This document shows positions 20,633 through 30,865 of a DNA stretch of 64,000 nucleotides, one piece after another; within the stretch, counting starts at the first letter, position 1; each line of letters begins with the position of its first letter. The position numbers and the translations under genes were made by a program. The stretch is from Flectonema sp. DT1601 (taxonomy: Eukaryota > Euglenozoa > Diplonemea > Diplonemida > Diplonemidae): assembly GCA_964019425.1 (NCBI GenBank), contig OZ025781.1, positions 743,501-807,500 of the forward strand. The letters run 5' to 3'. The notes under the pieces were generated by a model that did not search any database, was not told where the DNA came from, and saw nothing but the letters and a program-made list of their open reading frames with translations.

Positions 20633-21736
20633 ATGGAACAAGTGGAACATCCGAATGAACAGTTCATCACTAATGAACAGCAATACGTAAATGAAATGCA
20701 AGAATTACTTTCAACACTTGAAAGACCTCTAATTGATATCCTCGATGATGCCAGAAAGGTACTCCAACCTCTCAGCGATGTGATCGCTATTTCAGTTGAT
20801 TTTATTGAGGAATTAAAGAGGGAAACTGACATAGGAAAACCTCTCTTGTGGTTGGTGAAGAAATTGCCAATTTACGGAAGTTATACGGTTGCTTTTCAGA
20901 GTGTTATACAACCGCTGTTTGTGAAAAAGAAAGAAATAAAAGATTTATTAACTTCGAGAGACTTGACGGTGCCGAACGTTCTCAGACAGTTGGGTGCTCC
21001 GATATCGAGACCTGCTAAGATACGTTCAAGAATTGTGAATAAAAAGAATAGCGATTCTGGTGAAGATTCTGAGATCGAAAATAGTAACAGAAAAGCATTC
21101 CTCGCAGCGGTAGACCATCACGTTAGAATCTTATTTGATAGTAGTATCCCGTTTGCTGGTCAAGAAGTAGTGAGTAGAATGCCAATCCCAAGCCGACCTA
21201 AATCAAAATGTCTAATTCAAGCGGGTGATCTTATTAAGGAATATGCCAGAGGAAAACATTCTCGTTATTTCTATTTGTTTTCAGATCGATTGGTTCATTT
21301 TAAGTCAACTTCAGAGGGGCTTACTCACAGTGGGTTGAAACGTGAAAAAAATGTTTTGAATTTGACTGACGTGATCTCTGTTGACAAGTCTCCCAACACC
21401 TCTCATCGTAAAAACATTATAAAAATTAAAAGTAAAGGTCGTTCTGATATGTTACTAATGGCTGACACACCTGAAGAACAAGAACATTGGGTTTCAAAGA
21501 TACAAACTGCAGCAACAAAGTGTTCATCCTCACATCAGTTGTATGGATTTAGTCAATTATTTGAAACTCCTTTCCTTGATTTGGATCAGCAAACGGATGC
21601 TCATTCGACGCGAACAGATACGCACACACATCAGCTTTCTATGGAGCTTCCAGACACTGCTGATATGTATTCAGATCCGTATCCAGATCCTGATGATGAA
21701 TTGCGGCCGACATCACCATTGCAAGAACGTCTTTAA
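20633..21736 (+). CDS. DH-PH RhoGEF-like protein
   Basis: 367 aa, one exon. Residues ~12-190 resemble a Dbl-homology domain: FITNEQQYVNEMQELLSTLERPL at the start, helical with VIQPLF in the middle and ending in DHHVRILFD. A PH domain follows (~198-300): LIQAGDLIKEYARGKHSRYFYLFSDRLVHFK, a central loop, and the closing helix PEEQEHWVSKIQTAA with its invariant Trp. DH-PH proteins activate Rho GTPases at membranes. The DH part is compact, so activity is not assured. The acidic Asp/Pro-rich tail looks disordered. Acceptor GCCTCAACAG lies 10 nt before ATG. A Rho-like protein with a degraded P-loop is encoded at 46782-49007. Confidence 0.75.
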   Translation: MEQVEHPNEQFITNEQQYVNEMQELLSTLERPLIDILDDARKVLQPLSDVIAISVDFIEELKRETDIGKPLLWLVKKLPIYGSYTVAFQSVIQPLFVKKKEIKDLLTSRDLTVPNVLRQLGAPISRPAKIRSRIVNKKNSDSGEDSEIENSNRKAFLAAVDHHVRILFDSSIPFAGQEVVSRMPIPSRPKSKCLIQAGDLIKEYARGKHSRYFYLFSDRLVHFKSTSEGLTHSGLKREKNVLNLTDVISVDKSPNTSHRKNIIKIKSKGRSDMLLMADTPEEQEHWVSKIQTAATKCSSSHQLYGFSQLFETPFLDLDQQTDAHSTRTDTHTHQLSMELPDTADMYSDPYPDPDDELRPTSPLQERL

Positions 21737-21967
21737 TGTTTTGTGTTAAAATGAATTGTTTGGTTTGGTTTTTTTTGTTATGTAATACGTTTATTGTTTC
21801 GTAGAAACTGTAGGGCTGTCTTCACTCTTGCTTATTGGATAGCCTCAAGAATAGAGAGAATAGGAGGAGAAAAAAAAATAGATTTCAAATTATTGTTTTG
21901 TTAAAATTATTTTTATTTTATTTTATTTGATCAGTCCCTCCCATACTCATCCCCCTCCCACCGACCG

Positions 21968-22551
21968 ATGTCTCGTATTGGAAAGGTGAAGAGTTGGAGT
22001 GACGAGAAGGGCTATGGGTTTATTGTCCCTCCAGATGGTCAGAGAGATATTTTCGTACACAGAAAGGTTATCGGTATGCAGAGCTCTTTGATCCCGGGAA
22101 AAGAAGTCCGGTACGACTTCCAAATGGAAGAAGGTCACCCGAAAGCAATCCGCGTTCTAGGAGACGGAGTCATAAAGAGACAGCTTCAACAGGGAGGATT
22201 CCCTCCTATGCAACAACAGTACGGAAGACATATGCAAGTCGGTATTGTAAAGAGCTGGGCTTCTGATAAGGGATATGGTTTTATCTGTATGTGACATTAT
22301 TATAAATTCTTTTTATTAACTCTCATCATATAATAAAACACAAAACAGCTCAAGGACCAGATGGTAGTGGCGGTGACCTGTTTGTTCTAAACACACAGAC
22401 CCGTGGTCCATTAATTCCAAACTCAAAGGTTACCTACACTGTAGGACTTAACCCGAAGACTCAAAAGCCATGGGCAGAAAACGTTGTCTTCATTGATCAA
22501 CCAGGAGGCATGTACGGCTACGAGTCATTCTCAGCACCTTATTACAGGTAG
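21968..22551 (+). CDS. double cold-shock-domain RNA-binding protein A, two exons
   Basis: Exons 21968-22286 and 22349-22551 encode 173 aa with two cold-shock domains. CSD1 begins GKVKSWSDEKGYGFIVPP with DIFVHRKVIG; CSD2 begins VGIVKSWASDKGYGFIS with GGDLFVLNTQTRG. KGYGFI and DIFVH are the RNP1 and RNP2 motifs that bind single-stranded nucleic acid. The 62-bp intron (GTATGT to AAAACAG) cuts CSD2 directly after the RNP1 block; splicing restores GFISQGPDGSG. The second CSD has lost the usual VH of RNP2. A close paralogue (28484-29222) has the intron at the same codon, showing descent from a duplicated ancestor. Confidence 0.9.
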
Positions 22552-23840
22552 AGAAATCTCTTGAGGGAGTACAGCGTCCACGGCAACGGGGGAATGAAGT
22601 AAAGCATTGTAAGTGTGGCCAATTATTTCCGCAAGCTGCTATGGGCCCACCCTCGGGTGGGGGGGGGTACCGAAAAACAGCGTGAACTTCGTTTGGATGA
22701 GCCCAGTGATGCGGCAAAAAAAAAAAAAAAAAAAAAAAAACAGAAGAAGGGGAAATAGAAACAGAAAAGAGAAAAAAAAAGAAAAAGAAAAAGTGAAAGT
22801 GAAAGCTAGTTGAGGAGAAGTAACAAAAATAACGAACGCATCTTTAAAAAAAAAAAAAAAAAATTATAATGTGTGATCGAAAGCAACGCAGTAATGCCGC
22901 ACACTACCAAGTACACTTGCGAAATAGCTCTTTCTGCGAGTGCACATGCAGATTGCAGTTTTTTTCATTTTTTCGGTCACACTAGTGAAAGTACAGCTGT
23001 AGTTGCAGTACTTTTTCATATCTATTTCTTTTCCATAAAAAATCATGGCAAGTCATAGTTGTGCAAGTTCTTACACATACGTACCTCCCCCCCGAAAATT
23101 CCACAAATATAAAAAAATAAAAAAATAAAAAAAAAAACTAAGTTAGTTCAAAAAAAAAAAAAAAAACAACAAAATTAAAAAAAAACAAAAAAAAAAAAAA
23201 AATTCCGCAAAACCAGTTTGCGGGACCAAAAGTATTAAAACAGCCAAAAAAAAAATAAAAGAAAAATATAAAAAAAAACAAAAGAAAAAAATTAAAAAAG
23301 TAAGTGATTTCTGAGTTGCCTTTTCTCTGTCCTCTCCCATTCACCTCCCCGAGAAATATTTGCTGCGTATGCAGTGATTTCATACCTCGATCGATGTTAA
23401 TAAATTGTTTTTTATGTATCCCACAACACCTTCCCATTTGACGGTGGATCTGTCTGTTAGGCCGCGTAGGAATATTAGAAAACAAATAAACAATGCAAAA
23501 TATAAAAGAAGGAAAAAAAAAAAAAAAAAAAAAACAACAACAAAAAAAAAAAAAAAAAATACTTAACACCCGTCCCACCACTTTTACAAAACGAAGAAAG
23601 AGCAGAAGGGGAGGGGGGAAAATTCTGGTTGCCAGTGCTGTTGTTGTTGGTTTGGACAGAGTTTGCAAATAGCTAATTTATTTTATAGTTCAAATTAATC
23701 AATTCATTACATGACAATGTCAGAGACAAGATGAATCCTTTATATCCATCACAGAGTTACATTAATTGTTTTTTTTATATTAGTTTTTCCCCTTTAGAAT
23801 TTGGAGAGGCAGCTCCAAAAAAAAAAAAAAAACATAAACA
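22552..23840 (+). other. 1.3-kb AT-rich gap
   Basis: No gene. It shows a perfect hairpin CCCACC-CTC-GGGTGGG (about 22648-22664), a G9 run, A25 at 22716-22740 and many further A runs to 23560. Frames here are low-complexity Phe or Lys runs. The last part, CCCCTTTAG (about 23798), is an acceptor-like site for the SWI3 gene. Confidence 0.5.
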
Positions 23841-25985
23841 ATGGCTGCAGTTATCCCTTCACCATTTGTTGTTCATGTGAGAACCGTTCCTGCAGCTGCG
23901 ATGGAACAGCAGCGTAGATTATTGCTTGAGAGGGAACCGAACTTGGAAAAGATAATTCACAGTTCTGAGAGAATGATTGGGTTGTTAGTCGAAGTAATTA
24001 GAATGGATAGGATAATTCACGGATGTGGTCAGAAAACTATTTCCTGTTGCAGACTCCCAACAAGTCAAATACTAACAGAAATAGGTCAGATGAGAAATCA
24101 ATCTCAAGATAAGATAACACTTTGCGGTAATATTGTTTTAGCCGCCCTTCAATGTTCTGAAAATTTGAACATTAGTTTTCCAATTCTCGATATAGAAAGT
24201 CCAATGGGAACTGAGAAAGCATCTCGTCTATTGAAAGAGATACGCAATTATCTTTTGACTGCTAAAATGATATTACCAGGACCACTGATACATTCAACAA
24301 CACTGACATCGTCGGACCTGATTAGTAGACTTGGTGGTACACCTGAACCAGACAAATCGAAGTGTCATCTCCGAATCGTTTCAAATTCATTTTCTAAACA
24401 ACCAAATTCCGTGAGGATCATTTCTAGTAGGAAAACTGCACAGGGTGGAGTGTTGTATTTATGTCACTTTTTATATTACCCAAACTCATACAATTCTTGG
24501 GTGAAGGAAGAGTTTCTCGAATCGTATCCTGGTCATCCGTATGTTAGAAAACAAAAACGAAAGAATGAAATAGTATCTGTTTCTGAAACTTTTCTTGACG
24601 ATTCGATTCATTTTAATGAACTCTGCGCTGCCGAAGATTATACAGTCGATGCGATGGATGTGGGAAGTGATGAGTTTATCGCACGAATTAAAAATACAGA
24701 AATATCTCAACCAAAATCATCGATAGAAAGAGAGAAACGACAAAGAGAACCGAATACAATAAGTGAGCAACAGATAAAGAGACAACTTGAGGCTAAACCA
24801 CCACCGAGTAGGAGACGACAGCCTTCAAGAGATGTTCCTGAATGGTTCTCAACTGCGGCTATTCACGATATCGAAAGACATGAATTCTTATCGTCTGATG
24901 GCCTCACTCCAGACGCTTATAAAGAAATCCGAAATCTAATAATTCAAGCGTGGGAGATGCAACCAACGAAGTACTACGAAGTGTCTTCTGCTGTCAGTTC
25001 TATCCACCACCCGATAGAAAATGTTGTTAGGGTTCATTCATTCTTAGAACAATATCAAATTATAAACAAAGATACTCAAGCAATGTCACCAGCCACACCC
25101 GTTCTATTCGTTGATACACCATATGGATTGCTACCATCAGTGACTCCTTCAACACCAGACTGTGATGGGATTCTTTATCCCGGAGCTAAACCATTTACTA
25201 AGATGGAAGAGTTGTTAATTCTTCAGTTAGTTGCTGAGTATAGACAGAAAGATGGAAGACCAAATTGGGAAGAAATCGGTCAAAGAATAAATCGACCAGC
25301 ACATGACTGTCTTCAATGGTTTATAAATACTAATTTAGATGATATTGAAATAGATGCTCCGAGAAAGAAGACTGTTGAGGGTGAGGTTGGTGAGGATCAA
25401 AGTTTCTTATCTCCGTTCGCAGATGTTAGAAATCGAGTGATGGTAACGATGGCGTTCTTGGCGAACATCGCACCTCCGGAAGATACGAAAACAGCAGCTG
25501 ATGCGGCTCTCAAATCACTTGTCGCTTCTGTCTCTTCGGATGGTAAAATTAAAGCTCAAGATGAAACATCCGCAACTGAAGCCGCCGTTCGCATCTTCAG
25601 CTCCAGAGCCAGAGATCTCGCAAAAGTTGAGGAGGATAACATCCGTCGTCTGTCTCGAATCGCTGTCTCAAAACTTCTTCAGCAAACACTTTTATCAATC
25701 GAAGCTTCTGATCGAATCGAACAGCAGTTGAGTTCTAGCAGACGACAACTTCAACAAGAACGAACTAAATTAGATCGCGAGGAAGCAGATCTCCGTCAAC
25801 GAGTACTCGCACGAAGAAAAAAACTTGATCCTACGACACCAACAGAACGAGTTGGACTACACACAAATAATCAAATGAATATAATTAACCCTCATAGTAT
25901 GCCATCTGGAGGACTTGACGTCGCTAATTTGGAAGACTTGGATGGCTTTTCAGAAATTCATCAAACTCCTACTCCCAAAGGATGA
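23841..25985 (+). CDS. SWI3: SWI/SNF core subunit, SWI3/SMARCC (BAF155/170) family
   Basis: 714 aa, one exon. A SWIRM domain spans ~331-418 (PEWFSTAAIHDIERHE, YKEIRNLIIQAWEMQP, NVVRVHSFLEQYQIIN), followed by a SANT domain ~453-503 (TKMEELLILQLVAEYRQ, NWEEIGQRINRPAHDCLQWF). The C terminus has the SMARCC helical/coiled-coil region (AAVRIFSSRARDLAKVEEDNIRRL then a Gln/Arg-rich coil) used for dimerisation. The N terminus (GGVLYLCHFLYYPNSYNSWV) fits the SMARCC N-terminal module. Such proteins scaffold SWI/SNF remodellers in the nucleus. The order of domains is fully canonical. The BAF60-type partner subunit is encoded at 3103-4203. Confidence 0.9.
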   Translation: MAAVIPSPFVVHVRTVPAAAMEQQRRLLLEREPNLEKIIHSSERMIGLLVEVIRMDRIIHGCGQKTISCCRLPTSQILTEIGQMRNQSQDKITLCGNIVLAALQCSENLNISFPILDIESPMGTEKASRLLKEIRNYLLTAKMILPGPLIHSTTLTSSDLISRLGGTPEPDKSKCHLRIVSNSFSKQPNSVRIISSRKTAQGGVLYLCHFLYYPNSYNSWVKEEFLESYPGHPYVRKQKRKNEIVSVSETFLDDSIHFNELCAAEDYTVDAMDVGSDEFIARIKNTEISQPKSSIEREKRQREPNTISEQQIKRQLEAKPPPSRRRQPSRDVPEWFSTAAIHDIERHEFLSSDGLTPDAYKEIRNLIIQAWEMQPTKYYEVSSAVSSIHHPIENVVRVHSFLEQYQIINKDTQAMSPATPVLFVDTPYGLLPSVTPSTPDCDGILYPGAKPFTKMEELLILQLVAEYRQKDGRPNWEEIGQRINRPAHDCLQWFINTNLDDIEIDAPRKKTVEGEVGEDQSFLSPFADVRNRVMVTMAFLANIAPPEDTKTAADAALKSLVASVSSDGKIKAQDETSATEAAVRIFSSRARDLAKVEEDNIRRLSRIAVSKLLQQTLLSIEASDRIEQQLSSSRRQLQQERTKLDREEADLRQRVLARRKKLDPTTPTERVGLHTNNQMNIINPHSMPSGGLDVANLEDLDGFSEIHQTPTPKG

Positions 25986-26204
25986 CACAAGTCTTTAGTT
26001 CGAAAACCTTAACAACCATCTTCTATCGTATTGGATTATCGAGTCTTTACTCAGATGTTTAATTACTTGTTTGGTTTTGGTTTTCAAATATTTGTTCTTT
26101 CAGCTGATCCATTACATTATGAACTGTTGAGAGAGAGTGAGAAGAGGTTGAGACAGACGTGGTATTCTGATTAACGACCATAACTCTCTCTCAGATACAA
26201 TAAA

Positions 26205-27119
26205 ATGAATTCTATAAAACCAAAGGGAAAGAAAAACCGACTCCAACGATCAAGTAATTCAGAATCAAATAATAAAGTTGTTAGAAGTGGTTACGGAGGG
26301 AAGTCTGAAGTCTCATTTGTATCATCAGCTAGGAAGGTAGGTCCACTACGTCCTGGTCTGTTGGTATGTCGACATGGTGAACGAGAAGATCTCGCGGATT
26401 CAAAAGGATGGTCTGAAGCATTACATAAAAGTGATAGACCTTGGGATCCAAACTTAACTAAGAAAGGTTGTCACCAAGCAACTCTACTCGGGAGATCATT
26501 AACACCTGAGAGATTAAAGTCTATGGGATTACTTCCAGTTACTAGAATACTAACAAGTCCTTTAATTAGAACTATTCAAACAGCTGTCAGTACTGCTGAT
26601 GGAATGACTATCAGACCTCCTGTCGCAATAGAAAATGGACTTTCAGAATTAATGACCATCGACTGGTATAAGTCATGGGCGTTATCACATTCTGATGGAA
26701 GTTGGGGAGGACCACGAGGAATGGATAATAGAATATTTAGTGACACTCATCTCCATCCTTCATCTGTACTACCAGCATCGAATCTTCCTCGTACACCAGA
26801 TCAGTTGAAACACATGTACGGTGTTGAGAAGAGTTATACTGGTATTCCATTTCCGTCGGCTGATGTTCATAACGTTGAGTCTCGTCGTTTTAGTGTTGCT
26901 CGAGTTCTAACAGCCATCTCTGCTGCTACTTCACTCTTTCCAAATGAGACTATTCTATTGGTTACACACGCAGGTATTTGTAACACGATTTACAGAGAAC
27001 TCTCTGGTGAATCATCAGTTCATAATCCATACACTGCTCTGTATGCTTATCAAAAGAATGAAGAAAATAGTGAAAAGTGGGATGTCGTCACGAAATCTGA
27101 CGTATCTCACTTGGGATAG
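26205..27119 (+). CDS. histidine-phosphatase (phosphoglycerate-mutase-like) protein
   Basis: 304 aa, one exon. Branch-defining RHG lies at 56-58 (LLVCRHGEREDLAD), followed by DPNLTKKGCHQA, the SPLIRTIQTA arginine block, ENGLSE, and the second catalytic His255 in LLVTHAGICN, so all four phosphate-pocket residues are present. The RHGER-and-DPxLTxxG style resembles the UBASH3-like branch rather than glycolytic phosphoglycerate mutase, so a phosphatase role is likelier; the substrate is unknown. A basic 45-residue N tail precedes the domain. The start lies 10 nt after CTCTCTCAG. An upstream stretch (26102-26174) is discussed among the findings. Confidence 0.85.
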   Translation: MNSIKPKGKKNRLQRSSNSESNNKVVRSGYGGKSEVSFVSSARKVGPLRPGLLVCRHGEREDLADSKGWSEALHKSDRPWDPNLTKKGCHQATLLGRSLTPERLKSMGLLPVTRILTSPLIRTIQTAVSTADGMTIRPPVAIENGLSELMTIDWYKSWALSHSDGSWGGPRGMDNRIFSDTHLHPSSVLPASNLPRTPDQLKHMYGVEKSYTGIPFPSADVHNVESRRFSVARVLTAISAATSLFPNETILLVTHAGICNTIYRELSGESSVHNPYTALYAYQKNEENSEKWDVVTKSDVSHLG

Positions 27120-27370
27120 GCAACACTCTCTCTATTCAAGTCTTTTCTCAAAAAAAACAAAAAAAAAACAATTATTAAAAAAGTAATAATTATTACTACC
27201 TCTTCACTGGATTTTACATCCCCTAGCCTTATTGTAGTCCAGTTCTTATTATGAGTCTCTCATTGAGTGAATCTCATGGTGTGTGTGGATAGTTGTGATC
27301 ACACTCATCACAAGTCCTATTTTATGTAAACTCCTTCATAAGTAAATATTAATTTACAAAACAGGATTAG

Positions 27371-28387
27371 ATGGGAAGTAGTATTTCATCAGCGGAATCA
27401 CCATGTCAGAATGAATCCTCAGATGAGGTGTCAACGAGTACTGATATTAGTAGTGAAGGATTCTATAGCGTGATGAGACAATTGGAATCAAATTATTGGG
27501 AACAGAGAGTCGTAGAGTTAAAGAATGAAACAATTCGTCTTCAGCATTCTGTTGATGAGTCGAGGGAATCATTCTTAGTATCCCACAACGTGGCGGTTCA
27601 AGATAATATTCAGAGTGATGCTCTGAAGTATGGCGCTGATAAGATTTATAACATCCTCCAACAGCTTCAAACAGGAAGTAGTATTAAAGAAATATCATCT
27701 GGTATCGATGATAATGTTATATTACATCCGACTAAAATGAATGTACTGGAGAGAGCTCTGGTTGTTGACGACTTACGACCACTACCAGTACCACCTCCAT
27801 CACCACCACCTGATACGTTAATGAGCGACTTGCTGCCGTCGCATTATAGTTCAGCGATGGCAGCAGCTGTGTTGAAACCGATTACACTTCCAGCAGTTAA
27901 ACCAATACCGTTGGATGTTAGCAGGTCTTTGAGCTCAAAGTATCCATCTACGCCTTCAATTGGAATAACTGACGACGATTACAATATGATGCTCGCTGCT
28001 GATGTTATAAACATACCTCAAATCATTGGTCGTGATGCTGTTTTGAAACTTTCAAAAGTATTTCCAGAAATCTTATCAAGATCTGGCATTCGATGTCCAG
28101 GTATCAACAAATCAATAAACACTTTATCTCATTGGATTATTGCGAGACTAGGAGGTGATCATAATATACCACATATTGATATGCTAACATCATTTGCTCA
28201 ACTCGCTTTAAAACATTCCAAAGTCAAAATAGATCCACAAGCAGCTGACATTTGGATGGAATGTATGTTCGTTGCAATCATGAAAGCCATTCCTCCTCAG
28301 AATAAATCTCCTGAAATATCAATCGTTCATGGAGCACTTCAACAGCTATTTCATCTTCTGGCGAGGGGGTTGGTTAACGATATTTGA
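27371..28387 (+). CDS. possible N-myristoylated protein with truncated-globin-like C-terminal domain
   Basis: 338 aa, one exon. It begins MGSSISSAE, which fits an N-myristoylation signal (Gly2, Ser6). Residues 30-110 are helical, 135-190 are Pro-rich linker (PLPVPPPSPPP). Residues ~215-335 follow the group I/II truncated-hemoglobin pattern: IIGRDAVLKLSKVFPEIL, WIIARLGG, a His at 282 in ALKHSKVKID, W295 in ADIWMECM, and a closing helix LFHLLARGLVN. In truncated globins the matching His binds haem. Distal-pocket residues cannot be judged by eye. The globin relation is pattern recognition only; a haem- or gas-sensing membrane protein is an inference. Confidence 0.5.
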   Translation: MGSSISSAESPCQNESSDEVSTSTDISSEGFYSVMRQLESNYWEQRVVELKNETIRLQHSVDESRESFLVSHNVAVQDNIQSDALKYGADKIYNILQQLQTGSSIKEISSGIDDNVILHPTKMNVLERALVVDDLRPLPVPPPSPPPDTLMSDLLPSHYSSAMAAAVLKPITLPAVKPIPLDVSRSLSSKYPSTPSIGITDDDYNMMLAADVINIPQIIGRDAVLKLSKVFPEILSRSGIRCPGINKSINTLSHWIIARLGGDHNIPHIDMLTSFAQLALKHSKVKIDPQAADIWMECMFVAIMKAIPPQNKSPEISIVHGALQQLFHLLARGLVNDI

Positions 28388-28483
28388 TATTTACACTTTT
28401 TTAAATTAGTTCTATTGTATCAATAATTCATTTCTGTATTAGACTTTAATTCACATCAACACCGACAGGATAATATAACAATA

Positions 28484-29222
28484 ATGTCTCGTATAGGAAA
28501 GGTAAAGAGTTGGAGTGATGAGAAAGGGTTCGGATTTATCCTTCCCCAAGAACAAGGTAATGACATCTTCGTCCATAGAAAGATTATTGGTATGCAGAGC
28601 TCACTTGTACCAGGAAAAGAAGTTCGTTACGACTACGCCCTTGACAAGGGAAAGCCACAGGCTACTACCGTTCACGGTGAAGGAGTTATAAAGCGTACAC
28701 CTGCTGCCATTGGATTCGGTGCACCAAAAACTGGAGGTGCTGACATGCAAATGGGAATCATAAAGAGTTGGTTGCCTGAAAAAGGATATGGATTTATCGG
28801 TATGAGCTTATTCAAAAATTCACATTTTTTTTTTAAAAAAAAAAAAAGAAGAAGAAAAGAAATATCAAATTTAACAAACAACACACAGCGCAAGGACCAG
28901 ATGGCTCTGGTGCCGATCTTTTCGTGCTGAACACTCAAGCAAATGGTCAGCTTGAGAAAGGTATCAAAGTTACCTACACATTGGGAACTAACCCAAAAAC
29001 TCAAAAGCAGTGGGCGGAGAACGTAACTCCTTGCCCAGTGTTTGACCAATCTGCATTGAACCCAATGGCACAATATTACCCTGACCAGGGATTCTACGCC
29101 GCATGGCCGGTATGTTAGAAAAGCATCTTTTAAATGAAATCAAAAAAGCCTCTAAAGTGTGTTGAAAATAACCTAAACAGCAAGCAAACCCGTATGCTTC
29201 TATCCCATTCTACCCATGTTAG
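28484..29222 (+). CDS. double cold-shock-domain RNA-binding protein B, three exons
   Basis: Exons 28484-28799, 28889-29109 and 29181-29222 encode 192 aa. It is a close paralogue of the protein at 21968: both start MSRIGKVKSWSDEKG, and both have CSD1, a short linker and CSD2 split by an intron after KGYGFI. Intron 1 (GTATGA to ACACACAG, 89 bp) sits at the same codon as in paralogue A. Intron 2 (GTATGT to CTAAACAG, 71 bp) is absent from A and adds a 13-aa tail (QANPYASIPFYPC). Without intron 2 the frame would stop two codons after the donor, so retained-intron and spliced forms differ only in the tail. Probable single-stranded RNA binder. Confidence 0.9.
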
Positions 29223-30865
29223 GAAAATGAGAAGCGATTAAATAAAATATAGTGTCTGGGCAGCGCAAAAACGTTGTGCAGGTTCCAGAACGACCCTGCT
29301 GAACGGCTAAAAAAAAAACAGAATGAAAAAAACAGAAAGAAAAAAAAAAGGAAAAAAAAAAAGGAAATTATAAAAAAGCACAACCGGCAAAAGAAAAAAA
29401 GAAAAAAAATATTTATTTGGCGTGATGAAAAAAAAATAGAAAGCAGAATGAAAACGTTAAAAAAAAAAAAAAAAAAAAAATCCCTAATTCCCGCCCCTCA
29501 ACAGTGTGGCTCTGAACAATTCAAAACGTTGAAGGGAAGCAGTCCACACAGAAGAAGAATAAAAATAATATATTAATCTCTCGGCAATAATTAGTTCACT
29601 GGTTAGGTCACTTTCAATGCAACGCAATCCGTCTTCGTATTGCGAGCCAACACGTGTGCTATGAAACAACATAATCGGTAAAAAGTGTGGTGAATATGAG
29701 CATTCTTAAATATCCCACACAAATGACTACTCGATATTTCGACATCTGATTTTGCCTTTCCTGAGGATCTGCGAAAATCTATTTTTCACGTTTTCTTTTT
29801 CGTGCAAAATTGAGTGTCTGTGTTCCGTGTGTGCGAACGAAAAAAAAAAAAAAAAAAAAGTAAAGAAAAATTAAAATTTTATTTAAAATAAAAAGTTTAA
29901 ACAACAGTTTATGACACATACCGACCGCCTTGCGACATACGCACTGAAAACTCGAACACATAATGGGGGGAAAAAAAAAAATGCACTAACGAAGGAAAAA
30001 AAAAAAAGAGAGAACAATCCGCAAAGCAATATCTCAATTGGTCGGGACACCTTCTGGATTTCTGGTCTAGTATTGTTTTTATGAAAAAAAAAAAAAAAAA
30101 AAAAAAAAAAGCAGTCAATACTAACCATACACTGTTCCCGTATAGTTATATCGTTCTTTGAATAGGAGAACGTCACGTTTGCAATTTATTATGGCAGCTG
30201 GTTTTTATATAAAGGATGTGTTTTGAACCCTCCTCCTTTCAGTTGACCAACAAGGAAATAAAAAAATAAAAATAAATAAAAATAAAAAAAAGACCCAGCC
30301 TCAAGTACGTTTTTATCCAACTGCGGGTGCCCACCCAAAGGTGAGGGTGGTAATGTTGCGAAAGCCGTTCGCATTGAACACAGAAAAAAAAAAAAAACAA
30401 GAAAGAAAAGAAGAAAAAACAATATAATGGACGAAGAACACCTACCAATGAAAAAAAAAAAAAAAAAAGTTATGAAAAAAATAAATAAAAACAATTGCAA
30501 ACATAACCAAAAACTGAGGTAAATAAGTGACTGATTTTCTTGAGCCTTATTGAAGTCTCACTGTTGGGGGTTTTTCACTACTTCCACAACGTACTTAAGA
30601 TACCTCTACACTACACCCTTTAATGTTTCTTCGTTAAGCGCTTAAGATTGAAATCACTTTATTCACTGTTCGTCTCTCTTCGGACCCCAGTTGTGCTTTA
30701 ATTATTATAGTAAGGTAGTTACAAGTAATGATATTCTCAACCAGGTTATAGGTAAGTGATGGTTGGTTGTGTTAGGGGTGATTGTAGAAGTAGCTGGAGT
30801 AACATTATTATTATTATTATTTTTTTCTTACAACAGATCAGCGAATAAGAAGTTAGATTATTAAA
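29223..30865 (+). other. 1.6-kb AT-rich gap
   Basis: No gene. There are many A runs (for example 27 A at 30084-30110) and a hairpin-capable CCCACCC...GGGTGG near 30328-30350. A (TTA)n tract near 30800 leads to TTTTTTTCTTACAACAG, the acceptor 29 nt before the CYSTM gene's ATG. Open frames here are Phe/Lys low-complexity artefacts. Confidence 0.5.

Noticed and set aside
23138-23668. Minus-strand open frame of 176 codons
   Set aside because: It is mostly Phe from A runs on the + strand; no domain or codon structure.
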